The notes under the pieces were generated by a model, which saw only the letters and a program-made list of their open reading frames with translations, was not told where the DNA came from and did no database searches. A stretch of 64,000 nt of DNA from Dendrophyllia cribrosa. Taxonomy: Eukaryota > Cnidaria > Anthozoa > Scleractinia > Dendrophylliidae. The stretch's first letter is position 1. Every line of letters begins with the position of its first letter. Positions 54,001 to 61,974 of this stretch are shown here, piece by piece. The translations under genes were made by a program, and so were the position numbers. The DNA is taken from contig JAJLRJ010000008.1 of assembly GCA_024195265.1 (NCBI GenBank), forward strand, positions 23,658,958-23,722,957, written 5' to 3'.

Positions 54001-55994
54001 CTATGTAGTCAGCAGTTTGCTTCATGACAGTACATGTCCTGCGCTGCGTCCTATAGGTTTTTTGCTAGTCTTATTTGTGTCTTGCATTACATTTTGCATC
54101 GTATTGCATTCAAGCCGCATGTTGCAGAACCATTGCCTTGCTGTTAAACGATTCATCGTGGAGTCTTGCCCCGCCCCTCCTACCCATTGTCAGCCGGTGG
54201 ACTTGGGTAAGTATCAGGTTAGGTAAGTAGTTTTTCCACTGATTCATCAGTGTAACGGTGCCCTGGTGGGCTGCACATAGGGGTGGTTTCCGCTCTCAGG
54301 GTTGCCATGGATACCTCCATGCTTGCCTTGAAAGACCCCCCACCAGCTTGCTAGGCACCAGCTCCCAAGCTCATCTATTGATGATGAGTTTAATGAACAT
54401 TAATTTTATGGTTGTTGTTATCGATACATACAAAAGAAAGTTTGTTCTTAACAATAGAGGCAACCATATGACATTAGAATTAGTTTAAAAGCGAAAATAG
54501 TGATCATACATATAGCAATTTTTTTTTGACACTCTAAAACTTCCTTTCCATTTGTTATTTTACAATAATTGAAATGTAGACTTTATTTCCAACCATTTTA
54601 ATGGTATTTTGATATGACAATGGAGGTCCCCTTTAAAAAAATATGTTCACGTATCAAAGAGGCCACCTTCAATTTTACTTAATCTGCAGGGTTCTCCCTA
54701 GCAGCTGTGGTGACTTGAAGCCTCCACTGATAACTCTGATGTTCCAGGTGGCTATAAATGAGTGTGGAGTGATTAGTGCTAAATCTGAGAATTGCAAATG
54801 ATTAGTGATAAATCAGAGAATAGTACATGTATAAGCAGATTTAGGGGTAATATTCCTATTCCTAAACCCGTACCCTAACCCAAACCCTAAATAGAAATAG
54901 AAAAAATAATATGAATATTACCCCTAAATCGGTACACACACTGTACCATTCTCCGATTTAGCGCTAATCATATCTAATTCTCCGATTAAGCACTTACCGC
55001 ATTCTTCTGCTATAAAAAGTGGCACAGATGGTTAATTTTACTGTTTCCCATCCTGAATCTGAGACCAAATATACTCACCATCTGTCCCAGTATCATAATT
55101 AACAGCCAAGTTAAGTTCTTTAAGCTTTTCTGTAATGTCTTCATCATCCACATTCTCTTCAATCAAATCTTCTGTTGCTTCCGACATTTGGCTTTCCATG
55201 TCATTAGACTCAACATCTACAGTATTTTGTCCACCATTTGCCATGTCTAAGGATATCTCTGAATCAATTTCCCAATTATCTTGATTGACAGGTAAATGTT
55301 GCCGCACTGGTAATCTACCAGGTTCTATGGGTTTTCTTTTGGCATTACTTCTTTCCCTTGTGGGAGGAGTTAATCTGGATGGTGAATCATAATGAAGTTC
55401 TTGTTTTAACTTTGGACTTCCAGTGACTATGTGATGACCTTGTGTATGACTAGACTTATGACTCTCGGGTGACTGGAAATAACTTTGAACGTGGTGGTGT
55501 TTAGCATAGTTGTCCGAGATAGTTTTCTTACTTTTAGATGTACTTTCAAAATCTTGATTGTGTCTCACTGTTTGTTGTCTTGTTTCGCTGTACCCCCTCG
55601 TAGCTTCATTACTAACATAATCATGGGGAGCTATTGATTTCTTGTCAGGTTTTCCTTTAACTTTACTCGTAGATGACTCCACTGAGGAAGGATGTTTGTC
55701 TGTACTGCGACTGGGTGATCTCTGAAATTCATTTTGTCCTTTTCTGGTTTTGATTTTGATGTCCTTTTGTGATGGCGATCTTAAACTTTTTGCATTTATC
55801 TGTTGTGGTTTTTGAGCTGAATGTTGAGATGATACATGGTATGACCTACCAAGGGATGATTGAACTTTAGCATGTTCGTGGATTTGAAGATCATCATCAT
55901 CAATTTCTCTGATGGAGACATTCTGACCGAGAAGATATTCTGTGTCATCACTGCAGATGGAATCAGCAGAATGCCCACTGGTATCAAGATCCAT
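33043..55994 (-). CDS. Large Ser-rich / coiled-coil protein, probable centrosomal or cytoskeletal scaffold
   Basis: About 1,407 aa. Coding exons in transcription order: 55994-55079, 53683-53596, 51254-51208, 50730-50212, 49144-48945, 48286-48236, 47162-47073, 46611-46499, 45490-45169, 44725-44594, 44410-44336, 43887-43714, 43604-43546, 43447-43364, 41832-41731, 41242-41063, 39543-39424, 37911-37802, 37671-37602, 37426-37328, 36976-36911, 36838-36813, 36047-35993, 35863-35807, 35497-35258, 33870-33823, 33411-33316, 33126-33043. All have consensus donors and acceptors, and phases join. Exon 43604-43546 counts as 59 nt where 60 is needed, so check one base. Residues 1-590 are low-complexity and Ser/His/Asp-rich (an acidic run YDDDDDDSE lies in the fourth exon). 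Residues about 591-1250 are heptad-rich coiled coil broken by Ser/Thr linkers. The 80-residue exon at 35497 holds a Ser/Pro linker, then RLLRHLQGRVQQLRAQN. The last exon is the weakest call. No enzymatic domain is seen. I compared it mentally with CEP162, CEP152, CNTLN, CEP128 and SDCCAG8 and did not find a match. Confidence 0.8.
34109..34280. repeat. Dispersed repeat C, copy 2
   Basis: GAGCGAATCGCTCCGACGAA, then GAAGGGCTAGCGCTCGAAAC, ending CACCACAGTTTCTCTAGAAA. Matches 17006-17168. Confidence 0.8.
34367..35172 (+). mobile_element. Non-LTR retrotransposon 3' fragment (reverse transcriptase C-terminal tail)
   Basis: Two coding pieces separated by a MITE. The first, about 34380-34627, reads CLRRVFKIYWPM, a stop, then ISNEQI, EQVARRRGTLGHVHRMD and RPRETWRRTVERDLK. 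The second, from 35047, continues EAGLRTWTEAATAAEDR. The GHV-RMD and GRP-TWRRTVE patterns are typical of the C-terminal tail of LINE reverse transcriptases. It carries an internal stop and is 5'-truncated: a dead copy ending in GATGATGATGG repeats. Confidence 0.8.
34628..35042. mobile_element. TTAA-bounded MITE inserted in the LINE fragment
   Basis: 415 bp between TTAA at 34624-34627 and 35043-35046. Ends AGGGGCTATGTCGCGAGGA and CCTTGCGACATAGCCCCT. Removing it with one TTAA restores the LINE reading frame (ERDLK-GEAGLR), which proves the boundaries. Confidence 0.9.
35533..35757. mobile_element. TTAA-bounded MITE family S, copy 2
   Basis: TTAA at 35529-35532 and 35758-35761. Ends AGGGATAGTATCACGAGGT and ACCTCGTGATACTATCCCT. 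It sits about 35 bp from the exon at 35497-35258. Nearly identical to 29530-29730, so insertion was recent. Confidence 0.9.
36299..36324. repeat. C homopolymer
   Basis: About 25 consecutive C in an intron of the coiled-coil gene. Confidence 0.9.
37040..37230. repeat. Repeat R1 copy
   Basis: Interior AAATTTCATTTTGTAAAATA, then ATGGTACCATGCAAAAGTAC, then GACTCTGGGAGTGAAAGGG and TTAA. The left end is decayed. Confidence 0.8.
38543..39160. mobile_element. TA-flanked MITE family M, copy 3, carrying a nested element
   Basis: TA at both ends. Inverted termini GAGCAGTTTTCAATTGAGTG and CACTCAATTGAAAACTGCTC are perfect for at least 20 bp. The interior equals copy 2 (31163-31438) once the nested insertion 38724-39054 is removed. 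Confidence 0.9.
38724..39054. mobile_element. Nested TA-flanked MITE
   Basis: Ends GGGACTTTAAGCAACGACGA and CGTCGTGGTTGCTTAAGCTC (imperfect inverted), flanked by TA, inserted inside the family M element. About 330 bp, no transposase. Confidence 0.75.
39705..40455 (+). mobile_element. tRNA-headed SINE, interrupted by an insertion
   Basis: The head has A-box-like GCTCAGTTGGTAGAGCG and B-box GGGTTCGAATCCCGG followed by CTGGACCA. Acceptor-stem pairing fails, so it is not a tRNA gene. The body continues to about 39900, resumes at 40225 and ends GATTTGTGCGCTATATAA, a SINE-like tail. Inserted in sense to the window, antisense to the coiled-coil gene. Confidence 0.75.
39901..40224. mobile_element. 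MITE with 9-bp target duplication, containing a tRNA-like segment
   Basis: Inverted ends GTAGAGTCTACCTGCTATAG and CTATAGCATTTAGACTCTAC. TCCGATGGG is present on both sides (39892-39900 and 40225-40233), a 9-bp duplication as in Mutator-like elements. Inside, on the minus strand, lies a tRNA-like block (40010-40097) with GTCACAGGTTCAATCCTGAG. Confidence 0.75.
40553..40792 (-). pseudogene. LINE reverse-transcriptase C-terminal fragment
   Basis: 79-codon frame. The sequence SYNTRNRDLFCSPFAKTQTY, then GARVWNMLLSDVRN and LKESLRHTF, is the C-terminal signature (NTR...GA+-WN-L) of non-LTR retrotransposon reverse transcriptases. Upstream RT domains are absent, so it is a 5'-truncated relic. Confidence 0.75.
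40817..40973. mobile_element. Long-armed foldback MITE
   Basis: Arms of about 70 bp: CACTTTAGAAACGAGAAGGA at the left, TCCTTCTCGTTTCTAAAGTG at the right, with almost no spacer. Abuts the LINE relic. Confidence 0.85.
41407..41619. mobile_element. TA-flanked MITE family M, copy 4 (diverged)
   Basis: Shares TTCAATTGATTGTCGAAAGT, GCTTTGTAATTGG and GTTCTGATTGGTT with the other copies. The right end is weaker. Confidence 0.6.
42132..43170 (+). pseudogene. LINE 5' fragment: endonuclease/exonuclease/phosphatase domain
   Basis: A 306-codon frame. Residues about 115-290 match the apurinic-endonuclease-like domain of non-LTR elements: TNACHISNKTDELYAVI, ITESWL, YRKDR, GGGVVAFI, ILCGDLN. One extra base near 43003-43006 shifts the frame; the next frame continues LDQILTNMHPLDSN and GNSDHQCLV, the usual end of the domain. 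The reverse transcriptase is missing, so this is a 3'-truncated piece. It lies in an intron of the coiled-coil gene, on the opposite strand. Confidence 0.85.
43958..44215. mobile_element. TTAA-bounded foldback element rich in TGTTGCAAC
   Basis: TTAA at 43954-43957 and 44216-44219. Ends AGGCCCGGCTAAACGAACG and CGTTCGTTTGGCCGGGCC. The two arms are almost fully complementary and consist largely of GTTGCAAC/CAACATG motifs, so it forms a 120-bp hairpin. Confidence 0.8.
44936..45080. repeat. Repeat R1 copy (diverged)
   Basis: AAAATTCAAGAAAAATCGCA, then GTACTGCCAAAGAGATTTCA, then ACAGACTCAAAAGTTAGAAC. Terminal TTAA lost. Confidence 0.65.
45525..45655. mobile_element. Palindromic repeat D-like element
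   Basis: TATGTTGTAGTTAATTTTTT, CTCAGGTAATTTTT, then their complements AAAAATTACCTGAAAT and GAACTGCAACATATAC. Confidence 0.65.
45661..45876. mobile_element. Inverted-repeat MITE abutting the previous element
   Basis: Outer arms AGCTATTTCAATTAACGTTG and CAACGTTAATTGAAATAGCT; inner arms AGATAGTTGGGAGCGGCG and CGCCGCTCCCAACTATCT. About 215 bp. Confidence 0.8.
46701..46856. mobile_element. Foldback MITE
   Basis: Arms AAAGCGAGGCTAGGTGC and GCACCTAGCCTCGCTTT, then CCTTTCATATAAAAATGAG and CTCATTTTCATATGAAAGG, bounded by CCGAGTTAC and AACTCGG. Confidence 0.8.
46871..47024. mobile_element. TTAA-bounded MITE, 154 bp
   Basis: TTAA at 46867-46870 and 47025-47028. Ends AGGCCCAGTATCACCCA and TGGGTGATACTGGGCCT. 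It ends less than 50 bp from the exon at 47073-47162. Confidence 0.9.
47322..48010. repeat. 105-bp tandem array derived from repeat R1
   Basis: About seven units, each with GAGTCTGTGGATGAAATCCT, GTGACCATTCAAATGAAAGC, then a GTGGTGCTGTTTATTATGCTG segment. Unit starts lie near 47322, 47431, 47535, 47641, 47747, 47852 and 47957. The unit equals the interior of R1 read on the other strand. Because 105 is a multiple of three, open frames run through it (VLFIMLCKVVLTFESVDEIL repeats), but this is not a gene. Confidence 0.85.
48504..48710. mobile_element. Repeat R1, full-length copy
   Basis: Inverted ends GTAACCCTTTAACTCCC and GGGAGTTAAAGGGTTAC. Interior as in the other copies. Confidence 0.8.
49332..49549. 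mobile_element. Near-perfect 218-bp palindrome with 10-bp target duplication
   Basis: Arms start GGCAGGGGTAATTTGCAGAA and end TTCTGCAAATTACCCCTGCC, meeting at about 49440 with only a few mismatches. TCATATTTGC is present at 49322-49331 and 49550-49559. The 9-11 bp duplication suggests a Mutator-like source. Confidence 0.85.
50869..51029. mobile_element. hAT-like MITE, 161 bp
   Basis: Inverted ends CAGGGCCGTAGCCATA and ACTGGCTACGGCCCTG. TTCAA occurs on both sides. It sits between exons at 50730-50212 and 51254-51208 of the coiled-coil gene. Confidence 0.75.
51590..52013 (-). mobile_element. tRNA-headed SINE interrupted by a MITE
   Basis: On the minus strand: GGTTAGGACATCTGACTTTC and AGGTCAATAGTTGGAACCTG (tRNA-like head), then AGAAACTTTGCTCCACATTG, GGTGTATAAATGGGTACTGG and GCGATGGACTACCATCCCAT, the body of a conserved-core type SINE. 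Split by the insertion at 51733-51881. Confidence 0.75.
51733..51881. mobile_element. MITE nested in SINE
   Basis: Inverted ends TGGCCCCAGTTGTTCAAAA and TTTTGAACAACTGGGGTCA, with inner GGATAGTGCTATCCACC and GGTGGATAGCGCTATC arms. About 149 bp. Confidence 0.8.
52020..53000. other. Intron of coiled-coil gene, no feature
   Basis: Ordinary AT-rich intronic DNA. No exon, repeat boundary or RNA recognised. Confidence 0.4.
53003..53400. repeat. Repeat G, copy 1
   Basis: Shares TAATTTAGGCAAAGTTAA, GTCAGCAGTTT, GCAGGGTTGCCATGGATACC and CTCATCTATTGGTGATGAGT with 53955-54394, in the same orientation. Confidence 0.7.
53955..54394. repeat. Repeat G, copy 2
   Basis: Same landmarks as copy 1 (CAATTTAGGCAAATTTAA, TCAGGGTTGCCATGGATACC, TCATCTATTGATGATGAGTT). 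The coding exon 53683-53596 lies between the two copies. Confidence 0.7.
54763..54995. mobile_element. Imperfect palindrome with telomere-like core
   Basis: Arms GATTAGTGCTAAATCTGAGA and CTCCGATTTAGCGCTAATC; inner arms GATTTAGGGGTAATATTC and GAATATTACCCCTAAATC. The loop contains ACCCTAACCCAAACCCTAAA. Confidence 0.65.
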
Positions 55995-56363
55995 GTTGAT
56001 TTTCCAATTAAACCATCTGGAGGATTGAAAAAGAAGAGTATATAATTTGTATGTGTGATATAGTATGCATGGGTCCCGTATACTTTGGTAGTACGGTAAT
56101 AGGAAATATTGAGAAAACCAAGAAACAGCTTTTCCCGGATACTTTCTCACTTCCCCACCTATTTAAAGAATTAAGGGGACACTGTCCCGCTGAAATAGCA
56201 AAATTTTACTTAGTTTATTTCCACGTTATATCGCTAAATGCCACCAAATATACAACTTAGTTGGATAAAAAGATTCTACAGAGAAAAACAAAAGCAGTAG
56301 TTTGGAGATAAAGTGCAGAATTGCAAGGATTGAAGTGGACCACAGTTCATGAAATTTGATTTA

Positions 56364-56545
56364 TTGACAGGCGGTCAAGAAATCAAACTTGTCATTCTTG
56401 TGAAATTTTGACCTTTCTAGCCGTTATTTTGTCTGTTTAGTTCACTTTGCTTCTATTACTTTTGGTGATGGTTTCTTCAAATTTCAAGATAATAAAGTAA
56501 GCTTAAATCAAGCTCCTAGCCATAATCACGAAAACACAATATGTT
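56364..56545. repeat. Dispersed repeat B, copy 2
   Basis: TTGACAGGCGGTCAAGAAAT through CATAATCACGAAAACACAAT. Matches 241-425. It sits just upstream of the first coding exon of the coiled-coil gene, in its 5' intron. Confidence 0.75.
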
Positions 56546-56676
56546 AGCAGGGATAGTGTCCCTTTATGTTAAGTGGCAGCGCTGCTTGTGTAAAACATTT
56601 TACCTCTTGGATTGTCAAACAGTGGCATAAAACAAACAGAACAAAAACAATGTTTATTAGTGTGTCTGTTGTTAAA

Positions 56677-56825
56677 ATCTCATTTGGATGACCATTCAAA
56701 TGAAAATTCTTCAGCAAAACCTTCCTATGGTACTGTTTGTTTTCATTACTTTACAAAATGAAATTTGGCATTTTTCTCTCTTGAATTTCAATGCTGGCAT
56801 AATTCTAGGAGTGAATTGGTTTAAT
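56677..56825. repeat. Repeat R1 copy, reverse orientation, diverged
   Basis: GACCATTCAAATGAAAATTC and ACAAAATGAAATTTGGCA match R1 on the opposite strand. Confidence 0.55.
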
Positions 56826-56829
56826 ATAA

Positions 56830-58012
56830 TACAGTATCCCTGTTATAGTTCAAAGATTAAAATTATTTTAATTTGTGTACACCTAAACAATTCATTATAT
56901 TTGCATAATAAACATGGTTTTGTCTGGTTGAAATACTATGCAATATTGTCTGTTATTTTTTGAAAGTGAAGAAACCGTGACGTCTTAACCTACATAACGA
57001 CAGGCAACATAACAAAGTACTTTTGTAATTTTAAGTGGTTGTAATATAAACTGAACTAAACAAATTAAAAGTTTATGTCACCCCCAAAATTGTTAAACAT
57101 TGAATATCTCCAGTAAAGGAACTGATTTGTTCAGGTGATGTACATTTTGCAGGCTGTAATAATTGTTATTCGGTTGATTAATTTCTGACAGTGATCTTTT
57201 CATAAAGCCATTTAGTGTGTCCCCAAGGAGACTACAATGGACATATGACGCTACTGAATTATTCACACTACACTAAAATTATAGCAGTTATAGTAAACAA
57301 CATGATTGCTTGTCAGCTAACGCGTGCAAGCTTAAAGCTGTTTTTTTTTTTAAGTTAAGCTTTTCCTTCCTCATTTTTTAATGAGGTTAACCAGTGTTTG
57401 AATACAAAGTTCTCACTAACGCATGCTCAATACAGATACAGCAAGGAAGTTTTTACCTCAACTCCCGCGGTTTTGAAATTTGATCCATAAAAATTATATT
57501 TTGACAACGATCGATCTTTTAGCAATGTATTTTGAAATATATTTTGCCTTGTTATACAAGAAAGCTGATCTATCATCTTGTTTGATTACTTCTTTATTCA
57601 ACAATTCACAAATAAGTTAATTCACACAAGTCTCAAATCTATCGGTAATTTTACTGTTTAAATATATCAGTTGGAATTCGAGAAGCAGCTGAAATTTGAT
57701 AAACGCAACATAAGCTTACACTTTTATGTTGTAGATGGAAGACATGGATCATGAAGGTGCGAAGCATGCATGCATATGCAGCATTCACCTCCTCATTCAA
57801 GCTTCGATTCATCACGCAACAATCCATGAACTAAGAAGTACAAATCTATTTCAGTCAGTTATTTAGGTTTGCAATAAATTAACGTGTTACCGCTAATTGA
57901 GTTGATGATCGAAGTCGCCGCGCTGCGAAGTCGAACGAAAGCTACACAAACTCTAACGCTTTTCTGATTTCCCGTTGAGAAGTCACGTACAAGTCGATAA
58001 AGGTTCACTTAC
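56830..58012. other. 5' intron of coiled-coil gene, no feature
   Basis: Intron 1 of the minus-strand gene runs from the UTR donor at 58012 to the acceptor at 56017. No exon or repeat is recognised in this part. Confidence 0.4.
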
Positions 58013-58579
58013 CTAACGTTCCTGATTCCCCTTTAAGGGGAAATAGTTTACTCCGCTGTTGAAGAGCCAAGTGTTTTTGAAAGAAATTTGAAGATCGTGT
58101 AAACGTTCTGTCTCTAGGTCCCGTTTGAAGACAAAAGTATTCCAAAGCGCTCAAGCGCGGGACCAGATGTTTGAACAAAGGACTATAAAGTCAGAAAAAA
58201 AACGGCATGCTAGCACATTGGGTAGCTAAGATCGATCTTTCCGCGGTATGTAACAAATGATTCCACGGGAGGAAAATTACCAACTTATTCAAATCGGGCA
58301 AAATGCCCGCCACGATCGACCAGATTCGTTGATCAAAACTGTCAGAATCAATCAGGTTTGAACAAGATGAGAGCGCAAAGCCCTGGGACGAGAACAATTT
58401 TCTCCTCAGTGGGGAGAGGAGGAACAGAAGAGTTGTGTAACCAAGCCTTTCTTGTCATGTGAGCTTTGATGAAAGTAAAACCGTGTTCTTCCTGGAAAGC
58501 TCACGTTTAGCTGAATTTATCTATGACCAGCCGTATTATCTTTCGGCAATTACTTTTTTAGTAGTTCTTTTATCTTGTT
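58013..58579. promoter_or_regulatory. Divergent promoter region between coiled-coil gene and spinster gene
   Basis: On the minus strand, AACGTTAG followed by GTAAGTG (58013/58012) is a good donor for a 5' non-coding exon of the coiled-coil gene, spliced to the acceptor CAATCCTCCAG before 56016. On the plus strand the spinster ATG is at 58580. The two start regions are therefore within about 500 bp, head-to-head. No TATA box is evident. Confidence 0.55.
58454..58463. promoter_or_regulatory. M-box / CLEAR-like site upstream of spinster gene
   Basis: GTCATGTGAG contains TCATGTGA, the MITF/TFE M-box, 117 bp upstream of the ATG. It is a one-mismatch relative of the CLEAR palindrome. Confidence 0.35.
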
Positions 58580-59192
58580 ATGTTAGCTGACGCGGTACCA
58601 GATTCGAAGCCAGTGGAAGCAGCACAAAATGTCGAAGACAGCGCGAACGACGACGCCATGCTGGTGCAGGGGGCCGGGGGAGGAAACAATCGTGCTTATT
58701 TAACAGTGTTTATCTTATTTGTCATCAACCTTCTGAATTATATGGACCGACAAACGATAGCAGGTAGGCGTACCGAACGAAGCAGTTGCAAAATTTAAAT
58801 GTAACATAGAAATTTTTAAAATTACGTGAACAAGCAAAGTTTACAAACTATAGACTCTTGTCAAGGTATGTAGCTTGAGAAGTCAGATGCTCTTTTGTGT
58901 TCCCACTGCATTGAGTAATAAAAGCCCTACATGTATAGGCATGTTTTATAGCTGAGCAAAATTTTGATTTGTTTTCTCTCTAGGGCTTTTAGATAGCATC
59001 CAGAAATATTTTGGTATACAAGATAACAACTCAGCAGCTGGTTTGCTACAAACTGTGTTTATCTGTAGCTATATGATTCTTGCCCCTGTGTTTGGTTACC
59101 TGGGAGATCGTTACAAGAGGAAGTACATCATGGCAGCTGGGATATTTGTTTGGTCAGGAACTGTTTTTGCCAGCACTTTGCTAGACAAACAT
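58580..59192 (+). CDS. Spinster-like major facilitator transporter, first two exons (gene continues past window)
   Basis: Exons 58580-58763 and 58984-59192 (GT-AG, phase 1 join) encode 131 aa. Residues 1-39 are a hydrophilic cytosolic N-terminus. TM1 is about 40-62, with INLLNYMDRQTIAG, the diagnostic spinster signature. TM2 is about 80-100, with LLQTVFICSYMILAPVFGYL. It is followed by GYLGDRYKRKY (99-109), the MFS motif A loop between TM2 and TM3. TM3 begins in the last residues. SPNS1-type proteins are lysosomal, proton-linked lysophospholipid exporters and SPNS2 exports sphingosine-1-phosphate; the paralogue cannot be decided from this part. The start was chosen as the first ATG in frame. 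The next exon, expected to encode an RGLVGxGEASYS block, was not found up to 64000, so intron 2 exceeds 4.8 kb. Confidence 0.9.
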
Positions 59193-59245
59193 GTAAGTAC
59201 AATGAATTGTTACTACTGCTATCAACCTGGAGGCGCACTGGTCTG

Positions 59246-59693
59246 AGTTTGCAACCCTGGGGGGGGGGGGGGGGGAGGGGGGTACTTGACCAATATTTGG
59301 GTATAGGGGTGCCGCTGAGGGTCTGAGACCCTGATCTTGTTTAGGACAAAAATACCTACCCTGTGTAGGACAACACCCTCTATTTTAGGACCCTGTCTAG
59401 GACACGGCTCGAGCGTGGTTATTGATCTGAGCTTTAACAAAATAGTAGACTGATCCTTTGAAAAGAAAACAACTTCGTCTTCGCACGAATATACTAATCA
59501 CGACAAGGTAATTAAGTCGCCACAAGCGCTAAGTTAACTGGAACCATACCCTGTTTAGAACAGATTCAGACCCTGTTTAGGACAGACTCGCGTTAAATTA
59601 TATACCCTGTTCAGGACAAAAATGCCAAAAACCATACCCTGTCCAGCGGCATGTCCCCGTATTGGTCATATGAGGGAGTACCCCCCTGGGTTG
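59246..59693. repeat. C/G-run-bounded short-motif repeat, full-length copy 3
   Basis: Begins with a G-run and GGGGGGTACTTGACC, ends GGGAGTACCCCCC. At least seven ACCCTGT(T/G)TAGGACA-type motifs lie between. The right half is nearly identical to 1-240. TTGCAACCCTGGG at the left and CCTGGGTTGCAAC at the right extend the inverted boundary. Confidence 0.8.
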
Positions 59694-61433
59694 CAACATG
59701 CTTGTGATTTACATACAGTATTTCTCGTACAACTGTCAGGGCTGTGCTCTAGCAGCACACGGGCAGTCTGGCTACTAACTTTTGTCTTTGGACAAGTGCA
59801 TAAAGCTAAGTACTGTTCACCCCAGATTTCATAGTTGGGAGCCATTGGGCTCCTGTGATTCTTTTAAAAGCACAGCCTTGACTGTATACTAGCAGTATTC
59901 AAAGGTTATGTGAGTGCATTCAAAACCTTAAATTCAGATAAAGCCAGCTTTGGTCTGGCAGCCCTTCTTTTCTTGTTCCTGTTGCCCTTCTTTTCCTGTT
60001 TGTTTGTTTATTTCTCTTCCCAAAACCAGCATCTTAGGTGATTAAACACCTTGAAGAATATTTGAAAGGAAGCATGTCATGACGCAATTACATCTACCAT
60101 GGACAAATCTACAGTGCAGCTCAGAGATAAGTGAGCCACGCAGACGAAAACCATGCACATGTTTAACGCATATACGCAATTGTCCAGACACGTCTAAATG
60201 CGTGCATGTCGTGCGCGCATTTTTATTTGTTATTCATTGCCATAAGTTTGCTTTGTTTGGTATTGTTGTGTAAAAGAAAAGAAATCTAGCGAATAAGAAG
60301 CCGCGACAAGCATAAGCAAGAGATAACAACTGATAGTAAACGCTATCATATTTCGAATCTTGCTGGAATTACAAATACCGCCGATATAACGTCTTGAATC
60401 TTTCAAATATTTTGTCGATTGATTGACATTTAAAACCGCTAAAAACTAGTAGTAATCATAGATTATAGTGCGTCTCCTTATCCCGTGGCACCTCGTCTTG
60501 ACCTAGTACCTCAGTTTCATGAATTAATTCAGCCACTGTTGAAAAGGGCTATGTCGCGAGATATGTCACGCAGGCAAAAATGTCGGGCCGACATCAAACA
60601 AATTCACGCTATCGCCGTGGGATCGGGCAAAATCCTGCCGTGCTGTGTACTCCGAAAGGTCTCAGATTTTACCGACATATAAATAGTATATTTTTCTTGA
60701 TTTCATTTCGGTTATTTCTCTGATTCTGAAATCATACTCCTCAGTACATGTACTAATACCGGAACTGGAAATGAGAAAGCCTGAAAAAGTGCTCCCGTGA
60801 TAAACTTCATGAAATCGACGATTAAGTCATGCAACATTCAACGTGAATTTCGCAGGATTTTTCGGATAAAATTACAACTACCAGTTGCAAGTAAGACACA
60901 AGACTGTTGAATATAATTCCTTTATTAGCTAGACAAATTTTAGTCACAAAACTGCAAAATCTTTAGTCGCAAATGCGCCCGATACAGGCGCAATTTCGAG
61001 CACTGTAAAGTTAATCTGCGTTCGCCTGGCGCAGCCGGTCAGTGAATTATTGCTAAGAATTACAGCGAATTGCACCGTACCGTAGAACATCGCGAAGAAC
61101 AACGTCGGTATTTAGGTGAAAGCTTCCCAAATCAGGCAGAGAACCACAGCAAAATCAAGATAGAACATTCAAAACATACCAGAACGGTAGCGAGGAAAAT
61201 CCGATAACTTCTTGCTTGATTCCAAAGAGACCCAACAACTTACTTGATCCGGAGAAGAACCTTCGTCCAATTTTTCCACTGTGTACTTTTAGTAGGCATT
61301 GAAATATTAAGCCGTACGATTCCAAAATCAGGAACATATCCGAAACTAAATCAAGACAAATATATATAGATTATTCACATGTGACATTTCGGAACCCCAA
61401 GCTCCCCAGGATGATGCCTGATTTCCACGCGCT

Positions 61434-61603
61434 GGGAATGCTGGATACTATTGTGACGTTTCAAGATGGCGCAGATTTGGTACCGACACTTTTCTCGATT
61501 CGTTCCGCGTAGACGACGCGCTAAGCATGCTGGATACTATTCTGACGTTTCAAGATGGCGCGAATTTGGTACCGACACTTTTCTCGATTTGTTCCGCCTA
61601 GCC
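61434..61603. repeat. 89-bp tandem duplication
   Basis: Two units starting near 61436 and 61525, sharing TGCTGGATACTATT, GACGTTTCAAGATGGCGC and TTTGGTACCGACACTTTTCT. Confidence 0.85.
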
Positions 61604-61974
61604 GACAAGATTAGGAAGCGTCTCCTTCGTCGACGCAATAATCTTCGCTTCTCAAGTTATCGAGATTTCAATTTACAATGTAGATCTGTGGAAAGGACGC
61701 TATCGCTCAAACCTTTTAGTTTAGCGAACGATACTGCAAGCTTCGCAATTCAATACCGCCAATGTAAACAAGCGCCGTCATATAAACTTTTATGAATCTC
61801 GCTCGCTGCGCAATAACCGAATATGCTTTGTTCGAAAAATCACAATCGCTCCACTGCCAGTCTAAACAAGCGGCCGTTATCGAGATTTAAGTAATCTTGC
61901 TCCCTTCAATCTAGTAACGCGAACAGAGTGCCCACCGACAAGCACAAGATTCATATATTATTCTTGTTTGATTC

